A DNA stretch of 64,000 nucleotides from the NCBI RefSeq assembly GCF_004127445.1, contig NZ_QEXM01000045.1, positions 296,713-360,712 on the forward strand, given 5' to 3'. The stretch is from Streptomyces alfalfae (GTDB lineage: Bacteria > Actinomycetota > Actinomycetes > Streptomycetales > Streptomycetaceae). The position numbers and the translations under genes are program-made. The notes under the pieces are model-generated. The model did no database searches. It saw nothing but the letters and a program-made list of their open reading frames with translations, and had not been told where the DNA came from. Shown here one piece after another: positions 35,090 through 43,550 of the stretch (its first letter is position 1; every line of letters starts with the position of its first letter).

Positions 35090-35190
35090 CGGAGCGTTCC
35101 GGCGACGGCGGACGCAGAACTCGGCGGCAGTCGCGAAGCCCCGCCACGCGGAGCCCGCCGTCGGCGGCCGAATCGCGCAGGTCAGCGCCG

Positions 35191-35213
35191 TTGTCAGTGG
35201 CGGGGTGCACGAT
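35191..35213 (+). promoter_or_regulatory. PafBC-type damage promoter of lhr, leaderless geometry
   Basis: TTGTCAGTGGC at 35191-35201 is identical to the first eleven bases of the recA PafBC-type promoter. The -10 slot at the same spacing (35208-35213) reads CACGAT, a weak TA-N3-T match. The predicted start, about seven bases on, coincides with the ATG at 35221. Confidence 0.65.
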
Positions 35214-35220
35214 GGGGGGC

Positions 35221-38200
35221 ATGGTCAGCTCTGCGTCCGGCGCCGACGGCGCCCTCGACGGTTTCTCCCCCGCGACCCGCGGTTGGTTCACGGGGGCCTT
35301 CTCCGCGCCCACGTCCGCCCAGGCCGGCGCGTGGAAGGCCATCGGCGAGGGTTCCGACGTGCTGGTCGTCGCGCCCACAGGCTCCGGCAAGACCCTGGCC
35401 GCGTTCCTGGCCGCGCTCGACCGGCTCGCCTCGGTCCCGCCTCCCGCGGACCCCAAGAAGCGCTGCCGCGTCCTGTACGTCTCCCCCCTCAAGGCGCTCG
35501 CGGTCGACGTGGAGCGCAATCTGCGCAGCCCGCTGACCGGTATCCGCCAGGAGTCCGTGCGCCTCGGCCTGCCCGAGCCCGAGGTGCGGGTGGGCATCCG
35601 GTCGGGCGACACCCCGGCCGCCGAGCGCCGGGCCCTGTCGACCCGCCCGCCGGACATCCTGATCACGACGCCCGAATCGCTCTTCCTGATGCTCACATCG
35701 GCCACGCGGGAAGCGCTCACCGGCATCGAGACGATCATCCTCGACGAGGTGCACGCGGTGGCGGGCACCAAGCGCGGCGCCCATCTCGCGCTGTCTCTGG
35801 AGCGGCTCGACGAGCTGCTGCCGAAGCCCGCGCGCCGCATCGGCCTGTCGGCGACGGTTCGGCCGGTGGACGAGGTGGCCCGCTATCTCTCCCCCAAGCG
35901 CAAGGTGGAGATCGTCCAGCCGCCCTCGGGCAAGGAGTTCGACCTCTCCGTGGTCGTCCCCGTCGAGGACCTGGGCGAGCTGGGCGGCTCGCCGGCCGCC
36001 GACGCGGGAGACGGCACGGGAGGGAGCGGGCAGGCGGAGCGCCCGTCGATCTGGCCGCATGTCGAGGAGCGCATCACCGACCTCGTCCAGGCACACCGTT
36101 CGACGATCGTCTTCGCCAACTCCCGCCGCCTGGCCGAGCGCCTGTGCAACCGCCTCAACGAAATCGCGTATGAGAGGGCGACCGGCGAGGCACTCCCCGA
36201 GGACCACTCCCCCGCGGAGCTGATGGCCGAGGCCGGCGCGGCCAAGGGCGCCCCGCCCGTCCTCGCCCGCGCGCACCACGGCTCGGTCTCCAAGGAGCAG
36301 CGCTCGCAGGTCGAGGAGGACCTGAAGGCGGGCAGGCTGCCGGCCGTGGTCGCCACCTCCAGCCTGGAGCTCGGCATCGACATGGGCGCGGTCGACCTGG
36401 TCGTCCAGGTGGAGTCGCCGCCGTCGGTCGCCTCCGGACTGCAGCGCGTGGGCCGGGCGGGCCATCAGGTGGGCGCGGTCTCCACCGGCGTCGTCTTCCC
36501 GAAGTACCGGGGCGACCTCGTGCAGGCCGCCGTCGTCACGGAGCGGATGCGGACCGGTTCCATCGAGTCGCTGCGCGTTCCGGCGAACCCCCTGGACGTG
36601 CTCGCGCAGCAGCTGGTGGCGATGGTGGCGCTCGACACCTGGCAGGTCGACGACCTCCTCGCCGTCGTGCGCAGGTCGGCGTCGTTCGCCTCACTGCCGG
36701 AGTCCGCGTTCACGGCCGTCCTCGACATGCTCGCGGGCCGCTACCCCTCCGACGCCTTCGCGGAGCTGCGGCCGCGCGTGGTGTGGGACCGCGTCGCGGG
36801 CACCGTCACCGGGCGGCCGGGCGCGCAGCGCCTGGCGGTCACCTCCGGAGGCACCATCCCCGACCGCGGCCTCTTCGGCGTCTTCCTCGCCGGCTCCGAC
36901 CCGAAGAAGGGCGGCGGCCGTGTCGGAGAGCTCGACGAGGAGATGGTGTACGAGTCCCGGGTGGGCGACGTCTTCACGCTCGGCACCAGCTCCTGGCGCA
37001 TCGAGGACATCACCCGGGACCGTGTCCTGGTCTCCCCCGCGCCCGGCGTCCCCGGCCGGCTGCCCTTCTGGAAGGGCGACCAGCTCGGCCGCCCGCTGGA
37101 GCTGGGGCGCGCGCTGGGCGCCTTCCTCAGAGAGGTCGGCGCCCTCTCCCAGGAGGACGCGCGCGTGCGGCTGCTCGCCGCGGGACTCGACGACTGGGCC
37201 GCCGACAACGTCCTGGCCTACCTCGCCGAGCAGCGCGAGGCCTGCGGGCACATCCCGGACGACCGCACGATCGTCGTCGAGCGGTTCCGGGACGAGCTGG
37301 GTGACTGGCGGGTCGTCGTGCACTCCCCCTTCGGCGCCCAGGTGCACGCCCCGTGGGCCCTCGCCCTGGCCGCCCGCCTCACCGAGCGGTACGGCATGGA
37401 CGCGCAGGTCATGCACGCCGACGACGGCATCGTGCTGCGGCTGCCCGACGCCGACCTGATGAGCCTCGACCTGCTCGACCAGGACCCCTCCGCGCCCCTC
37501 GTCGAGTACGACGCGGAGAAGGCTCCGATCGGCGCGGGCGATGTCACCTTCGACAAGGGCGAGGTCAACCAGATCGTCACCGATCAGGTCGGCGGGTCCG
37601 CCCTGTTCGCCTCGCGCTTCCGTGAGTGCGCCGCCCGCGCGCTGCTGCTGCCGCGCCGCAGCCCGGGCAAGCGCACGCCCCTGTGGCAGCAGCGGCAGCG
37701 GGCCGCACAGTTGCTCGAGGTGGCGAGCGAGTTCGGCTCCTTCCCGATCGTCCTCGAAGCGGTCAGGGAATGCCTCCAGGACGTCTTCGACGTACCGGGC
37801 CTCACGGAACTGATGGGCGACATCGAGTCCCGCAGTGTCCGCCTCGTCGAGGTCACCACGCCGGAGCCCTCCCCCTTCGCCCGATCGCTCCTCTTCGGCT
37901 ACGTGGCGCAGTTCCTGTACGAGGGCGACTCCCCCCTCGCCGAGCGGCGCGCGGCGGCCCTCTCCCTCGACTCCCACCTGCTGGCCGAGCTCCTCGGCCA
38001 GGCGGAGCTGCGCGAACTCCTGGACGCGGACGTCCTCGCGGAACTGGAGCAGGAGCTCCAGTGGCGTACGGAGGACCGCCGGATCAAGGACTCCGAGGGC
38101 GTGGCCGACCTGCTGCGGCTCCTCGGCCCCCTCACCACGGCCGAGCTGGTGGAGCGCGGGGCCGAGCCGGAGTGGGCGCAGGAGCTGGCCTCCGCCCGCC

Positions 38201-39927
38201 GGGCCATCCGGGTCCGGCTCGCCGGGGCCGACCACTGGGCGGCGATCGAGGACGCGGGCCGGCTGCGTGACGCCCTCGGCACGGCCCTGCCCGTGGGCGT
38301 CCCCGAAGCGTTCACCGAGCCGGTCAAGGACCCGCTCGGGGACCTGCTCGCCCGTTTCGCGCGCACGCACGGCCCGTTCACGACCGCGACCGCCGCCGCC
38401 CGCTTCGGCCTCGGAGCCGCGGTCACGGAGGGCGCGCTGCAACGCCTCGCGGCGAACGGCCGCGTCGTCCAGGGAGAGTTCCACCCGGCGGGCATCGGCC
38501 AGGAGTGGTGCGACGCCACGGTCCTGCGCCGGTTGCGCCGCCGTTCCCTGGCGGCCCTGCGACACGAACTGGAGCCGGTCCCGCCCCCGGCGCTCGCCCA
38601 GTTCCTGCCCCAGTGGCAGCACCTGAGCGGGCACGGCCTGCGCGGCATCGACGGGCTCGTCCGGGCCATCGAGCAGTTGCAGGGCGCCACGGTGCCCGCC
38701 TCCGCGCTCGAGAAGCTGGTGCTGCCGTCACGCGTCGCGGGGTACCACGCGGCCATGCTCGACGAACTGACCACGGCCGGCGAGGTCGTCTGGGCCGGTG
38801 CGGGGTCGCTGCCGGGCAAGGACGGATGGGTCTCGCTCTATCTGGCCGACGCGGCGCCGCTGCTCCTGCCGCCGCCGCATCCGCTGGAGCTCACCGCCCT
38901 GCACCAGTCCGTCCTCGACACCCTCTCCGGGGGGTACGGCCTCTTCTTCCGCCAGATCGCCGACCAGGTCCGCGCCACCACGCATCCGGAGGCGTCCGAC
39001 CCCCAACTGGCCGACACGATCTGGGAGCTGGCCTGGTCGGGACGGCTCACGAACGACACGCTCACGCCGATGCGCTCCCTGCTCGGTTCGGGCCGCACCG
39101 CGGGCGCCACCGCTCACCGCGCCAAGCGCAACGTCCCCCGCGGGCGCTACGGCAGCCTCACCGCCGCAGCCCGTTCCGGGGGCGTCGGAGCCACCCGAGC
39201 GGTTTCGCGCTCGGGGCCGCCGACCGTGGCGGGGCGCTGGTCGCTGCTGCCCCCGCGCGAGCCCGACCCGACACTGCGCGCGCACGCCCTGGCCCGCACC
39301 CTCCTCGACCGGCACGGCGTGGTCACGCGGGGTGCGGTGGCGGCCGAGGGAGTCGAGGGCGGTTTCTCCGCCACGTATCGCGTCCTGTCCGCCTTCGAGG
39401 ACAGCGGGCAGGCCCGGCGGGGTTATGTGGTGGAGGGACTCGGCGCCGCCCAGTTCGCGATGGACGGCGCGGTGGACCGCCTGCGCGCCACGGCGAACTC
39501 CCGCGAGAGCGCGGACGGCACCCGCCCCTCCGACGCCCGGTCAGCCGTGGTCCTCGCCGCCGCCGACCCGGCCAACGCGTACGGGGCCGCCCTCCCCTGG
39601 CCCGAGCCTCCGACGGGTTCGAGCCACAAGCCCGGCCGCAAGGCGGGGTCCTTGGTGGTCCTGGTCGACGGCGACCTGACCCTCTACATGGAGCGCGGCG
39701 GCAAGACCCTCCTGGCCTGGCCCGCCTCCCCCGAGGACCCGGTCGCCATGGACCCCCGCCTGCAGGCCGCCGCCGAGGCCCTGGCATCGGCCGCCCGAGC
39801 GGGCGCCCTCGGCACGGTCACGGTGGAGCGGGTCAACGCCGAGGCCGCCCTGACGTCCCCCTTCGCCGCCCTCCTGGAGGGGGCGGGCTTCCATGCCACA
39901 CCCCGGGGGCTGCGGCTGCGGGCGTAG
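35221..39927 (+). CDS. lhr: large ATP-dependent helicase Lhr
   Basis: Superfamily 2 3'-to-5' helicase of 1,568 residues, within the range of full-length actinobacterial Lhr. The helicase core shows motif I APTGSGKTLAAF, motif II LDEVHAV, motif III GLSATVRP, and motif VI QRVGRAGH. The Lhr winged-helix and beta-barrel domains follow to about residue 850, and a long C-terminal domain completes the protein. Lhr acts in DNA repair, and in mycobacteria it is damage-inducible. An alternative ATG at 35212 exists, but the upstream element predicts transcription starting at 35220-35221, so I use 35221. nei2 follows after a repeat tract. Confidence 0.95.
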   Translation: MVSSASGADGALDGFSPATRGWFTGAFSAPTSAQAGAWKAIGEGSDVLVVAPTGSGKTLAAFLAALDRLASVPPPADPKKRCRVLYVSPLKALAVDVERNLRSPLTGIRQESVRLGLPEPEVRVGIRSGDTPAAERRALSTRPPDILITTPESLFLMLTSATREALTGIETIILDEVHAVAGTKRGAHLALSLERLDELLPKPARRIGLSATVRPVDEVARYLSPKRKVEIVQPPSGKEFDLSVVVPVEDLGELGGSPAADAGDGTGGSGQAERPSIWPHVEERITDLVQAHRSTIVFANSRRLAERLCNRLNEIAYERATGEALPEDHSPAELMAEAGAAKGAPPVLARAHHGSVSKEQRSQVEEDLKAGRLPAVVATSSLELGIDMGAVDLVVQVESPPSVASGLQRVGRAGHQVGAVSTGVVFPKYRGDLVQAAVVTERMRTGSIESLRVPANPLDVLAQQLVAMVALDTWQVDDLLAVVRRSASFASLPESAFTAVLDMLAGRYPSDAFAELRPRVVWDRVAGTVTGRPGAQRLAVTSGGTIPDRGLFGVFLAGSDPKKGGGRVGELDEEMVYESRVGDVFTLGTSSWRIEDITRDRVLVSPAPGVPGRLPFWKGDQLGRPLELGRALGAFLREVGALSQEDARVRLLAAGLDDWAADNVLAYLAEQREACGHIPDDRTIVVERFRDELGDWRVVVHSPFGAQVHAPWALALAARLTERYGMDAQVMHADDGIVLRLPDADLMSLDLLDQDPSAPLVEYDAEKAPIGAGDVTFDKGEVNQIVTDQVGGSALFASRFRECAARALLLPRRSPGKRTPLWQQRQRAAQLLEVASEFGSFPIVLEAVRECLQDVFDVPGLTELMGDIESRSVRLVEVTTPEPSPFARSLLFGYVAQFLYEGDSPLAERRAAALSLDSHLLAELLGQAELRELLDADVLAELEQELQWRTEDRRIKDSEGVADLLRLLGPLTTAELVERGAEPEWAQELASARRAIRVRLAGADHWAAIEDAGRLRDALGTALPVGVPEAFTEPVKDPLGDLLARFARTHGPFTTATAAARFGLGAAVTEGALQRLAANGRVVQGEFHPAGIGQEWCDATVLRRLRRRSLAALRHELEPVPPPALAQFLPQWQHLSGHGLRGIDGLVRAIEQLQGATVPASALEKLVLPSRVAGYHAAMLDELTTAGEVVWAGAGSLPGKDGWVSLYLADAAPLLLPPPHPLELTALHQSVLDTLSGGYGLFFRQIADQVRATTHPEASDPQLADTIWELAWSGRLTNDTLTPMRSLLGSGRTAGATAHRAKRNVPRGRYGSLTAAARSGGVGATRAVSRSGPPTVAGRWSLLPPREPDPTLRAHALARTLLDRHGVVTRGAVAAEGVEGGFSATYRVLSAFEDSGQARRGYVVEGLGAAQFAMDGAVDRLRATANSRESADGTRPSDARSAVVLAAADPANAYGAALPWPEPPTGSSHKPGRKAGSLVVLVDGDLTLYMERGGKTLLAWPASPEDPVAMDPRLQAAAEALASAARAGALGTVTVERVNAEAALTSPFAALLEGAGFHATPRGLRLRA

Positions 39928-40300
39928 GGCCGACCCGCGGGGTGCGCCCACCACGGCCAAAGCCCCACCGGGGCGGTGCGCCCACCAGGGCCCAGGCCCC
40001 CACCTGGTGGGCGCACCTACGGCGGCCAAAGCCCCATCCGGGGGCAATGCGCCCCACCACGGCCAAGGCCCCACCCGTGGGGCAGTGCGCACACCACGGC
40101 CGTCGCCTGCCATCGGGAGCGGTGCGCCGGCACCGAGGCCTGCAACCCGGGGGCAGTGGGCCACCGCCGATGCCCTTACCGGGGGGCAGTGCGCCACCGC
40201 CGAGGCCAACCGCCGGGGGCGGCGCGCCACCGTCGACGCCTACCACCAGAGCCGGTGCACCATCACGCGGCCCCCGCCACCCGAAAGCGGTGCGCCACCG
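39928..40300. repeat. about eleven degenerate 31-38-bp tandem repeats between lhr and nei2
   Basis: Units approximate GGGGGCAGTGCGCCACC followed by a variable GCCGAGGCC-type half, repeating about every 34 bases. Examples begin near 39946, 39973, 40045, 40081, 40153 and 40184. One copy near 40003 reads partly inverted (GGTGGGCGCACC). Because the period is not a multiple of three and units drift in length, the open frames through the tract on both strands are unlikely to be genes. Confidence 0.75.
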
Positions 40301-40319
40301 CAGCCGCTTCCGAGAATCC

Positions 40320-40411
40320 GAAGCCTCGCGCGCCCGTGCGACCACGCAGCCGCCCCCAGGGCCCGGAAGCCTCGCGCGCCCGAGCGACCACCGCAGCCGC
40401 CCCCACGACCA
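40320..40411. repeat. 46-bp direct repeat upstream of nei2
   Basis: GAAGCCTCGCGCGCCC starts at 40320 and again at 40366, each followed by closely similar GCGACCAC and CAGCCGCCCCCA segments. This makes two adjacent copies with a 46-base period. The rest of the gap to 40530 is a C- and A-rich tract (CAGCCACAGCCCC-like) without any gene that I can support. Confidence 0.75.
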
Positions 40412-40530
40412 CCGCAGCCCCAGCCGGGCCCGGCCACAGCCCAGCCACAGCCCCGACCCCAACCCCAGCCACAGGCCCGGCCCGGCCCGACCCCAAGGCC
40501 CCGCCGCCCCCGCCATGCCACCCTTGAACC

Positions 40531-41355
40531 ATGCCCGAAGGAGATACCGTCTACATGGCAGCCAAGCGGCTGCACGCCGCCCTCGCCGGGCATGCCATCA
40601 CGCGGTCCGACCTCCGCGTGCCCAAGCTCGCGACCGTCGACCTCACCGGACGCACCGTCCTGGACGTGACGCCGCGCGGCAAGCACCTGCTGACCCGTAT
40701 CGAGGGCGGGCTGACCCTGCACTCCCACCTCCGCATGGACGGCTCCTGGCGGATCTTCGCGGCGGGTGAGCGCTGGAACGGCGGTCCGGCGTACCAGATC
40801 CGGGCCATCCTCGGCACCGCCGAGCACACCGCCGTCGGCTACCGCCTGCCCGTACTCGAACTGCTCCGCACCGCCGACGAGGAGAAGGCCGTGGGCCACC
40901 TGGGGCCCGACCTCCTCGGCCCTGACTGGGACCCCGAGCTGGCTCTCGCCAACCTTCTGGCGGACCCCGCCCGCGCCCTCGGCGAGGCGGTGCTCGACCA
41001 GCGGATCCTCGCGGGCGTGGGCAACGTGTTCAAGTGCGAGCTCTGCTTCCTCCTGGGGGTCACCCCGTGGACCACCGTGGGCGAGCTGACGGAGGAGACC
41101 GCGCGGCACGTCCCCGCCCTGTCGAAGAAGCTCCTCGAAGCGAACCGCGACCAGCCGAGCCGCACCACCACCGGCCGCGCGCGCCCCGGCCACCGCCTCT
41201 ACGTCTACGGCCGCGCCCGCCGCCCCTGCCTGCGATGCGGGACGCCCATCCGCCTGGCCGAGCAGGGCGACGGCTCCCGCAGCCGCCCTACGTACTGGTG
41301 CCCCATTTGCCAGCGGGGCCCGGCTCCGGGAAGAACCGTCGGCGCCAGTAGTTGA
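40531..41355 (+). CDS. nei2: Fpg/Nei-family DNA glycosylase (Nei2)
   Basis: Bifunctional glycosylase/AP lyase that removes oxidised bases. It has 274 residues with an ATG at 40531. The mature N-terminus PEGDTVY supplies the catalytic Pro and Glu; the conserved Lys is in RGKHLLTRIEGGLTLHSHLRM (quoted in part: GKHLLTRIEGG). The H2TH region contains LDQRILAGVGNVFKCE, and the C-terminal zinc finger is CLRCGTPI plus YWCPICQR. The lhr-nei2 order also occurs in mycobacteria, where both genes respond to DNA damage. Here 600 bases of repeats separate them, so co-transcription is uncertain. Confidence 0.93.
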   Translation: MPEGDTVYMAAKRLHAALAGHAITRSDLRVPKLATVDLTGRTVLDVTPRGKHLLTRIEGGLTLHSHLRMDGSWRIFAAGERWNGGPAYQIRAILGTAEHTAVGYRLPVLELLRTADEEKAVGHLGPDLLGPDWDPELALANLLADPARALGEAVLDQRILAGVGNVFKCELCFLLGVTPWTTVGELTEETARHVPALSKKLLEANRDQPSRTTTGRARPGHRLYVYGRARRPCLRCGTPIRLAEQGDGSRSRPTYWCPICQRGPAPGRTVGASS

Positions 41356-41387
41356 CGACCCGTCAGATCCGGTCGTACCGTCCCGTC

Positions 41388-42293
41388 ATGGCCGTCAAGG
41401 CGTACGACCTCACCGGACGCACCGCATTCGTCACCGGCGCGGCCAGCGGGATCGGCCGGGCCTCGGCCCTGCTCCTCGCGGAGGCGGGCGCCACCGTCCA
41501 CTGCGCCGACCGCGACCCGGACGGGCTCCATGAGACCGTCACGCTCATCAAGGCGGCGGGCGGTTCCGCACACGCCCACCAGCTCGACGTCTCGGACAAG
41601 GCCCAAGTCGACCGTGCCGTCGCGAGCGCCGCGGCGGGCTCACCCCGGGGCGGGCTCGACATCATGGCGGCCATCGCCGGCGTCATGCACAGCAGCCCGG
41701 TCCTCGAAACCCGCGCCGAGGACCTCGACCGGGTGCTCGACATCAACTTCAAGGGCGTCCTGTACGCCTGCCAGGCAGCGGCCCGCTCCATGATCGAAGC
41801 CGCCGTCCGCAGCCCCGCCGAGGCCCCCGGAGCCGAAGCCACCCCCCGCAGCCCCGCCGAGGCCGCCGGGCCCGAAACCGACACCCCCCGAAGCACCCCC
41901 GCCGCCCCCGCTGGACCTGCTACCCCCGCCGGCCCCAGCATCATCACCATGGCGTCCGGAGCCGTGGACACCGGCGCTCCCGGCCTGCTCTGCTACGGCG
42001 CGGCCAAGGCGGCGGTGGTCCAGCTGACCAGGACCCTGGCCACGGAAGTCGGCCCGCACGGCATCCGCGTCAACGCCGTGGCTCCGGGCTGGGTCCGCAC
42101 CCCCATGACCGGCCGCCACGACCGCGAAGGCGGCGCGAGCACCGAGGAGATCATGAAACGCATGGCCCCACTGGGCCGTGTGGGGGAACCCGAGGACATC
42201 GCGCACGCGGTGCTGTACCTGGCGTCCGACGCCTCATCCTTCACGACCGGCCAGATCCTCCGCCCCAATGGCGGCGTCGCCATGCCGTGGTGA
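41388..42293 (+). CDS. short-chain dehydrogenase/reductase with a Pro/Ala-rich insertion
   Basis: Classical SDR of 301 residues from the ATG at 41388, 32 bases after nei2. The cofactor motif is TGAASGIGRA, with Asp41 after the second strand suggesting NAD preference. The active site is Ser190 with Tyr203 and Lys207 in CYGAAKAA. Between helix E and strand 5 (about residues 138-183) lies a low-complexity insertion of roughly 40 residues containing RSPAEAPGAEATP and RSPAEAAGPETDTP, absent from ordinary SDRs. The C-terminus ends in NGGVAMPW. The substrate is unknown. Confidence 0.9.
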   Translation: MAVKAYDLTGRTAFVTGAASGIGRASALLLAEAGATVHCADRDPDGLHETVTLIKAAGGSAHAHQLDVSDKAQVDRAVASAAAGSPRGGLDIMAAIAGVMHSSPVLETRAEDLDRVLDINFKGVLYACQAAARSMIEAAVRSPAEAPGAEATPRSPAEAAGPETDTPRSTPAAPAGPATPAGPSIITMASGAVDTGAPGLLCYGAAKAAVVQLTRTLATEVGPHGIRVNAVAPGWVRTPMTGRHDREGGASTEEIMKRMAPLGRVGEPEDIAHAVLYLASDASSFTTGQILRPNGGVAMPW

Positions 42294-42644
42294 TCCATCC
42301 CGTGGCGACCCATGCCGTGGTTCGTGCCGTGGTTCGTGCCGTGATGATTCACGTCGCGGCGAGCCACCCCCAGGTGAATCCGGCCCCCCGCTCCCCCCGA
42401 GCCCCCGCTCACGCCGCCGCCTCCAGGCCCGTGCCCCCACGGCCTGGCCCTCCGGCACGCAGTGGACCGGCAGCATGCTCAGTCCCCATCCCCCGGCGGC
42501 GACCGCTCCCTCCAGGGCGCCCGCGTCGGGGGCGAAGGCGAGGCGCAGCACGCCCCACCACCACAGCGCGCCGAACCCCAGGGCGGGCACCCAACGTATC
42601 GCCCGCCACGCGACGGTCCCGCTCACGGATATCACGGCTGCCAC
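42234..42644 (-). CDS. possible small membrane protein
   Basis: Open frame of up to 136 residues starting MAAVISVSGTVAWRAIRWVP. Two hydrophobic segments are seen (PALGFGALWWWGVLRLAFA and GGWGLSMLPVHCV), followed by a basic RRRRER stretch, all of which look protein-like. The C-terminal half is Ser/Arg/His/Pro-rich with RHEP repeats and runs antiparallel over the 3' end of the SDR gene by 60 bases, so the real protein may be shorter in length or absent. No function is recognisable. Confidence 0.45.
   Translation of the reverse strand: MAAVISVSGTVAWRAIRWVPALGFGALWWWGVLRLAFAPDAGALEGAVAAGGWGLSMLPVHCVPEGQAVGARAWRRRRERGLGGSGGPDSPGGGSPRRESSRHEPRHEPRHGSPRDGSPRHGDAAIGAEDLAGREG
42298..42350. repeat. 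12-bp repeats after the SDR gene
   Basis: Runs of GCCGTGGTTCGT (two exact copies) are flanked by variants CCCGTGGCGACC, GCCGTGATGATT and the ATGCCGTGGTG at the SDR stop, about five units in all. The minus strand reads as an Asn-His-His-Gly-rich segment, but that frame has no good start. Confidence 0.65.
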
Positions 42645-42821
42645 CTCCCGCTCGGCGCGAGACCGACGCTAGCCCCCGGGACCATCCCTCGCGAGGGCGT
42701 GCCGCCACCCTCACCCGCCGGGGGCGCACCACCGGCCTCGTGTTCACGACGGCGCACCGCCGGTGTCACCGGACCGGTGGCGGCCACCCCGTGCCGGCGG
42801 CGGCGCGCCCATTCGCGGGCC

Positions 42822-43292
42822 TCAGCTGTTCTCGGCCTGGAACATCCAGTGGTGCTTCTCCAGGTCCGCCGTGATGGAGATGAAGATGTCCTGCGTGACC
42901 GGGTCGGGCTTGTCCGTCCTCTCGACCCGCTCGCGGAAGCGGGTGATCACCGCGCCGAGGGCGTCCACGAGCACCCCGATGGCGTCCGAGTCCTTGACCC
43001 AGCCCTCGGGGGTCTTGCCGATGCCGCTGCTCTGCGCGACCGTCGCGGCCCGCCCGTCGGGCGAGATGCCTAGGGTCGAGGCGCGCTCCGCCACTGTGTC
43101 GGAGTGCTGCCGGGCGGTGTCCACGACCTCGTCGAGCTGCAGGTGCACCGAGCGGAAGCGCGGACCGACCACGTTCCAGTGGACCTGCTTGGCCACCAGG
43201 GAGAGGTCCACCAGGTCCACCAGCGCGCCCTGCAGCGCCTCCGCGACCGTCTTCTGATCGGCGTCGGACAGCGGGCTCTTGGTGACGTACAT
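42822..43292 (-). CDS. dpsB: Dps-family ferritin-like protein DpsB
   Basis: Mini-ferritin forming dodecamers that store iron and protect DNA. The ATG at 43292 follows GGAGGAG, giving 156 residues. Ferroxidase-site residues are visible in QVHWNVVGPRF and LDEVVDTARQHSDTVAERA, with the four-helix pattern intact and a terminal helix ending EKHHWMFQAENS. From memory the S. coelicolor gene at this place is dpsB, one of three dps genes. Two 16-base direct repeats lie just upstream and may be operator sites. Confidence 0.92.
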   Translation of the reverse strand: MYVTKSPLSDADQKTVAEALQGALVDLVDLSLVAKQVHWNVVGPRFRSVHLQLDEVVDTARQHSDTVAERASTLGISPDGRAATVAQSSGIGKTPEGWVKDSDAIGVLVDALGAVITRFRERVERTDKPDPVTQDIFISITADLEKHHWMFQAENS

Positions 43293-43307
43293 CTGTCTCC
43301 TCCAACT

Positions 43308-43339
43308 CATCAGCGATCGAGAACATCAACGATCGAGAG
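43308..43339 (-). promoter_or_regulatory. two 16-bp direct repeats upstream of dpsB
   Basis: CATCAGCGATCGAGAA (43308-43323) is followed immediately by CATCAACGATCGAGAG (43324-43339), a two-mismatch repeat. Each carries the palindrome CGATCG. The repeats end 15 bases before the dpsB start, between the expected promoter and the ribosome site. Confidence 0.65.
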
Positions 43340-43490
43340 AAACCGTCACAACCATGGCATAAGTACGCCAATTCGGCTGATCGAGGTATCTCCTATCCGC
43401 TCAGGAGAAATCCACACGGGACCTTCGCCCTCCTGTGCCCCCTTTTCCGCGAGAAGGACGTCTGGGGGGCCGGAGAAGGCCGTAGGGGGC

Positions 43491-43530
43491 AAAGAAAAAG
43501 GCCCCGACCGGGTACCCGGTCAGGGCCTTC
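43491..43530 (-). terminator. clgR terminator
   Basis: 15-base stem AAGGCCCCGACCGGG with one mismatch, followed on the minus strand by CTTTTTCTTT. The U-run makes this a textbook intrinsic terminator, 20 bases after the clgR stop. Confidence 0.9.
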
Positions 43531-43550
43531 ACACGCACGTGCGCTCGGCA

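Noticed and set aside
39928..40300. CRISPR-like array
   Set aside because: Units differ at many positions, vary in length and lack alternating constant repeats and unique spacers. No cas genes are nearby.
39541..40532. Minus-strand Trp/Pro/Gly-rich open frames between lhr and nei2
   Set aside because: The repeat period shifts the frame and composition is pure low complexity.
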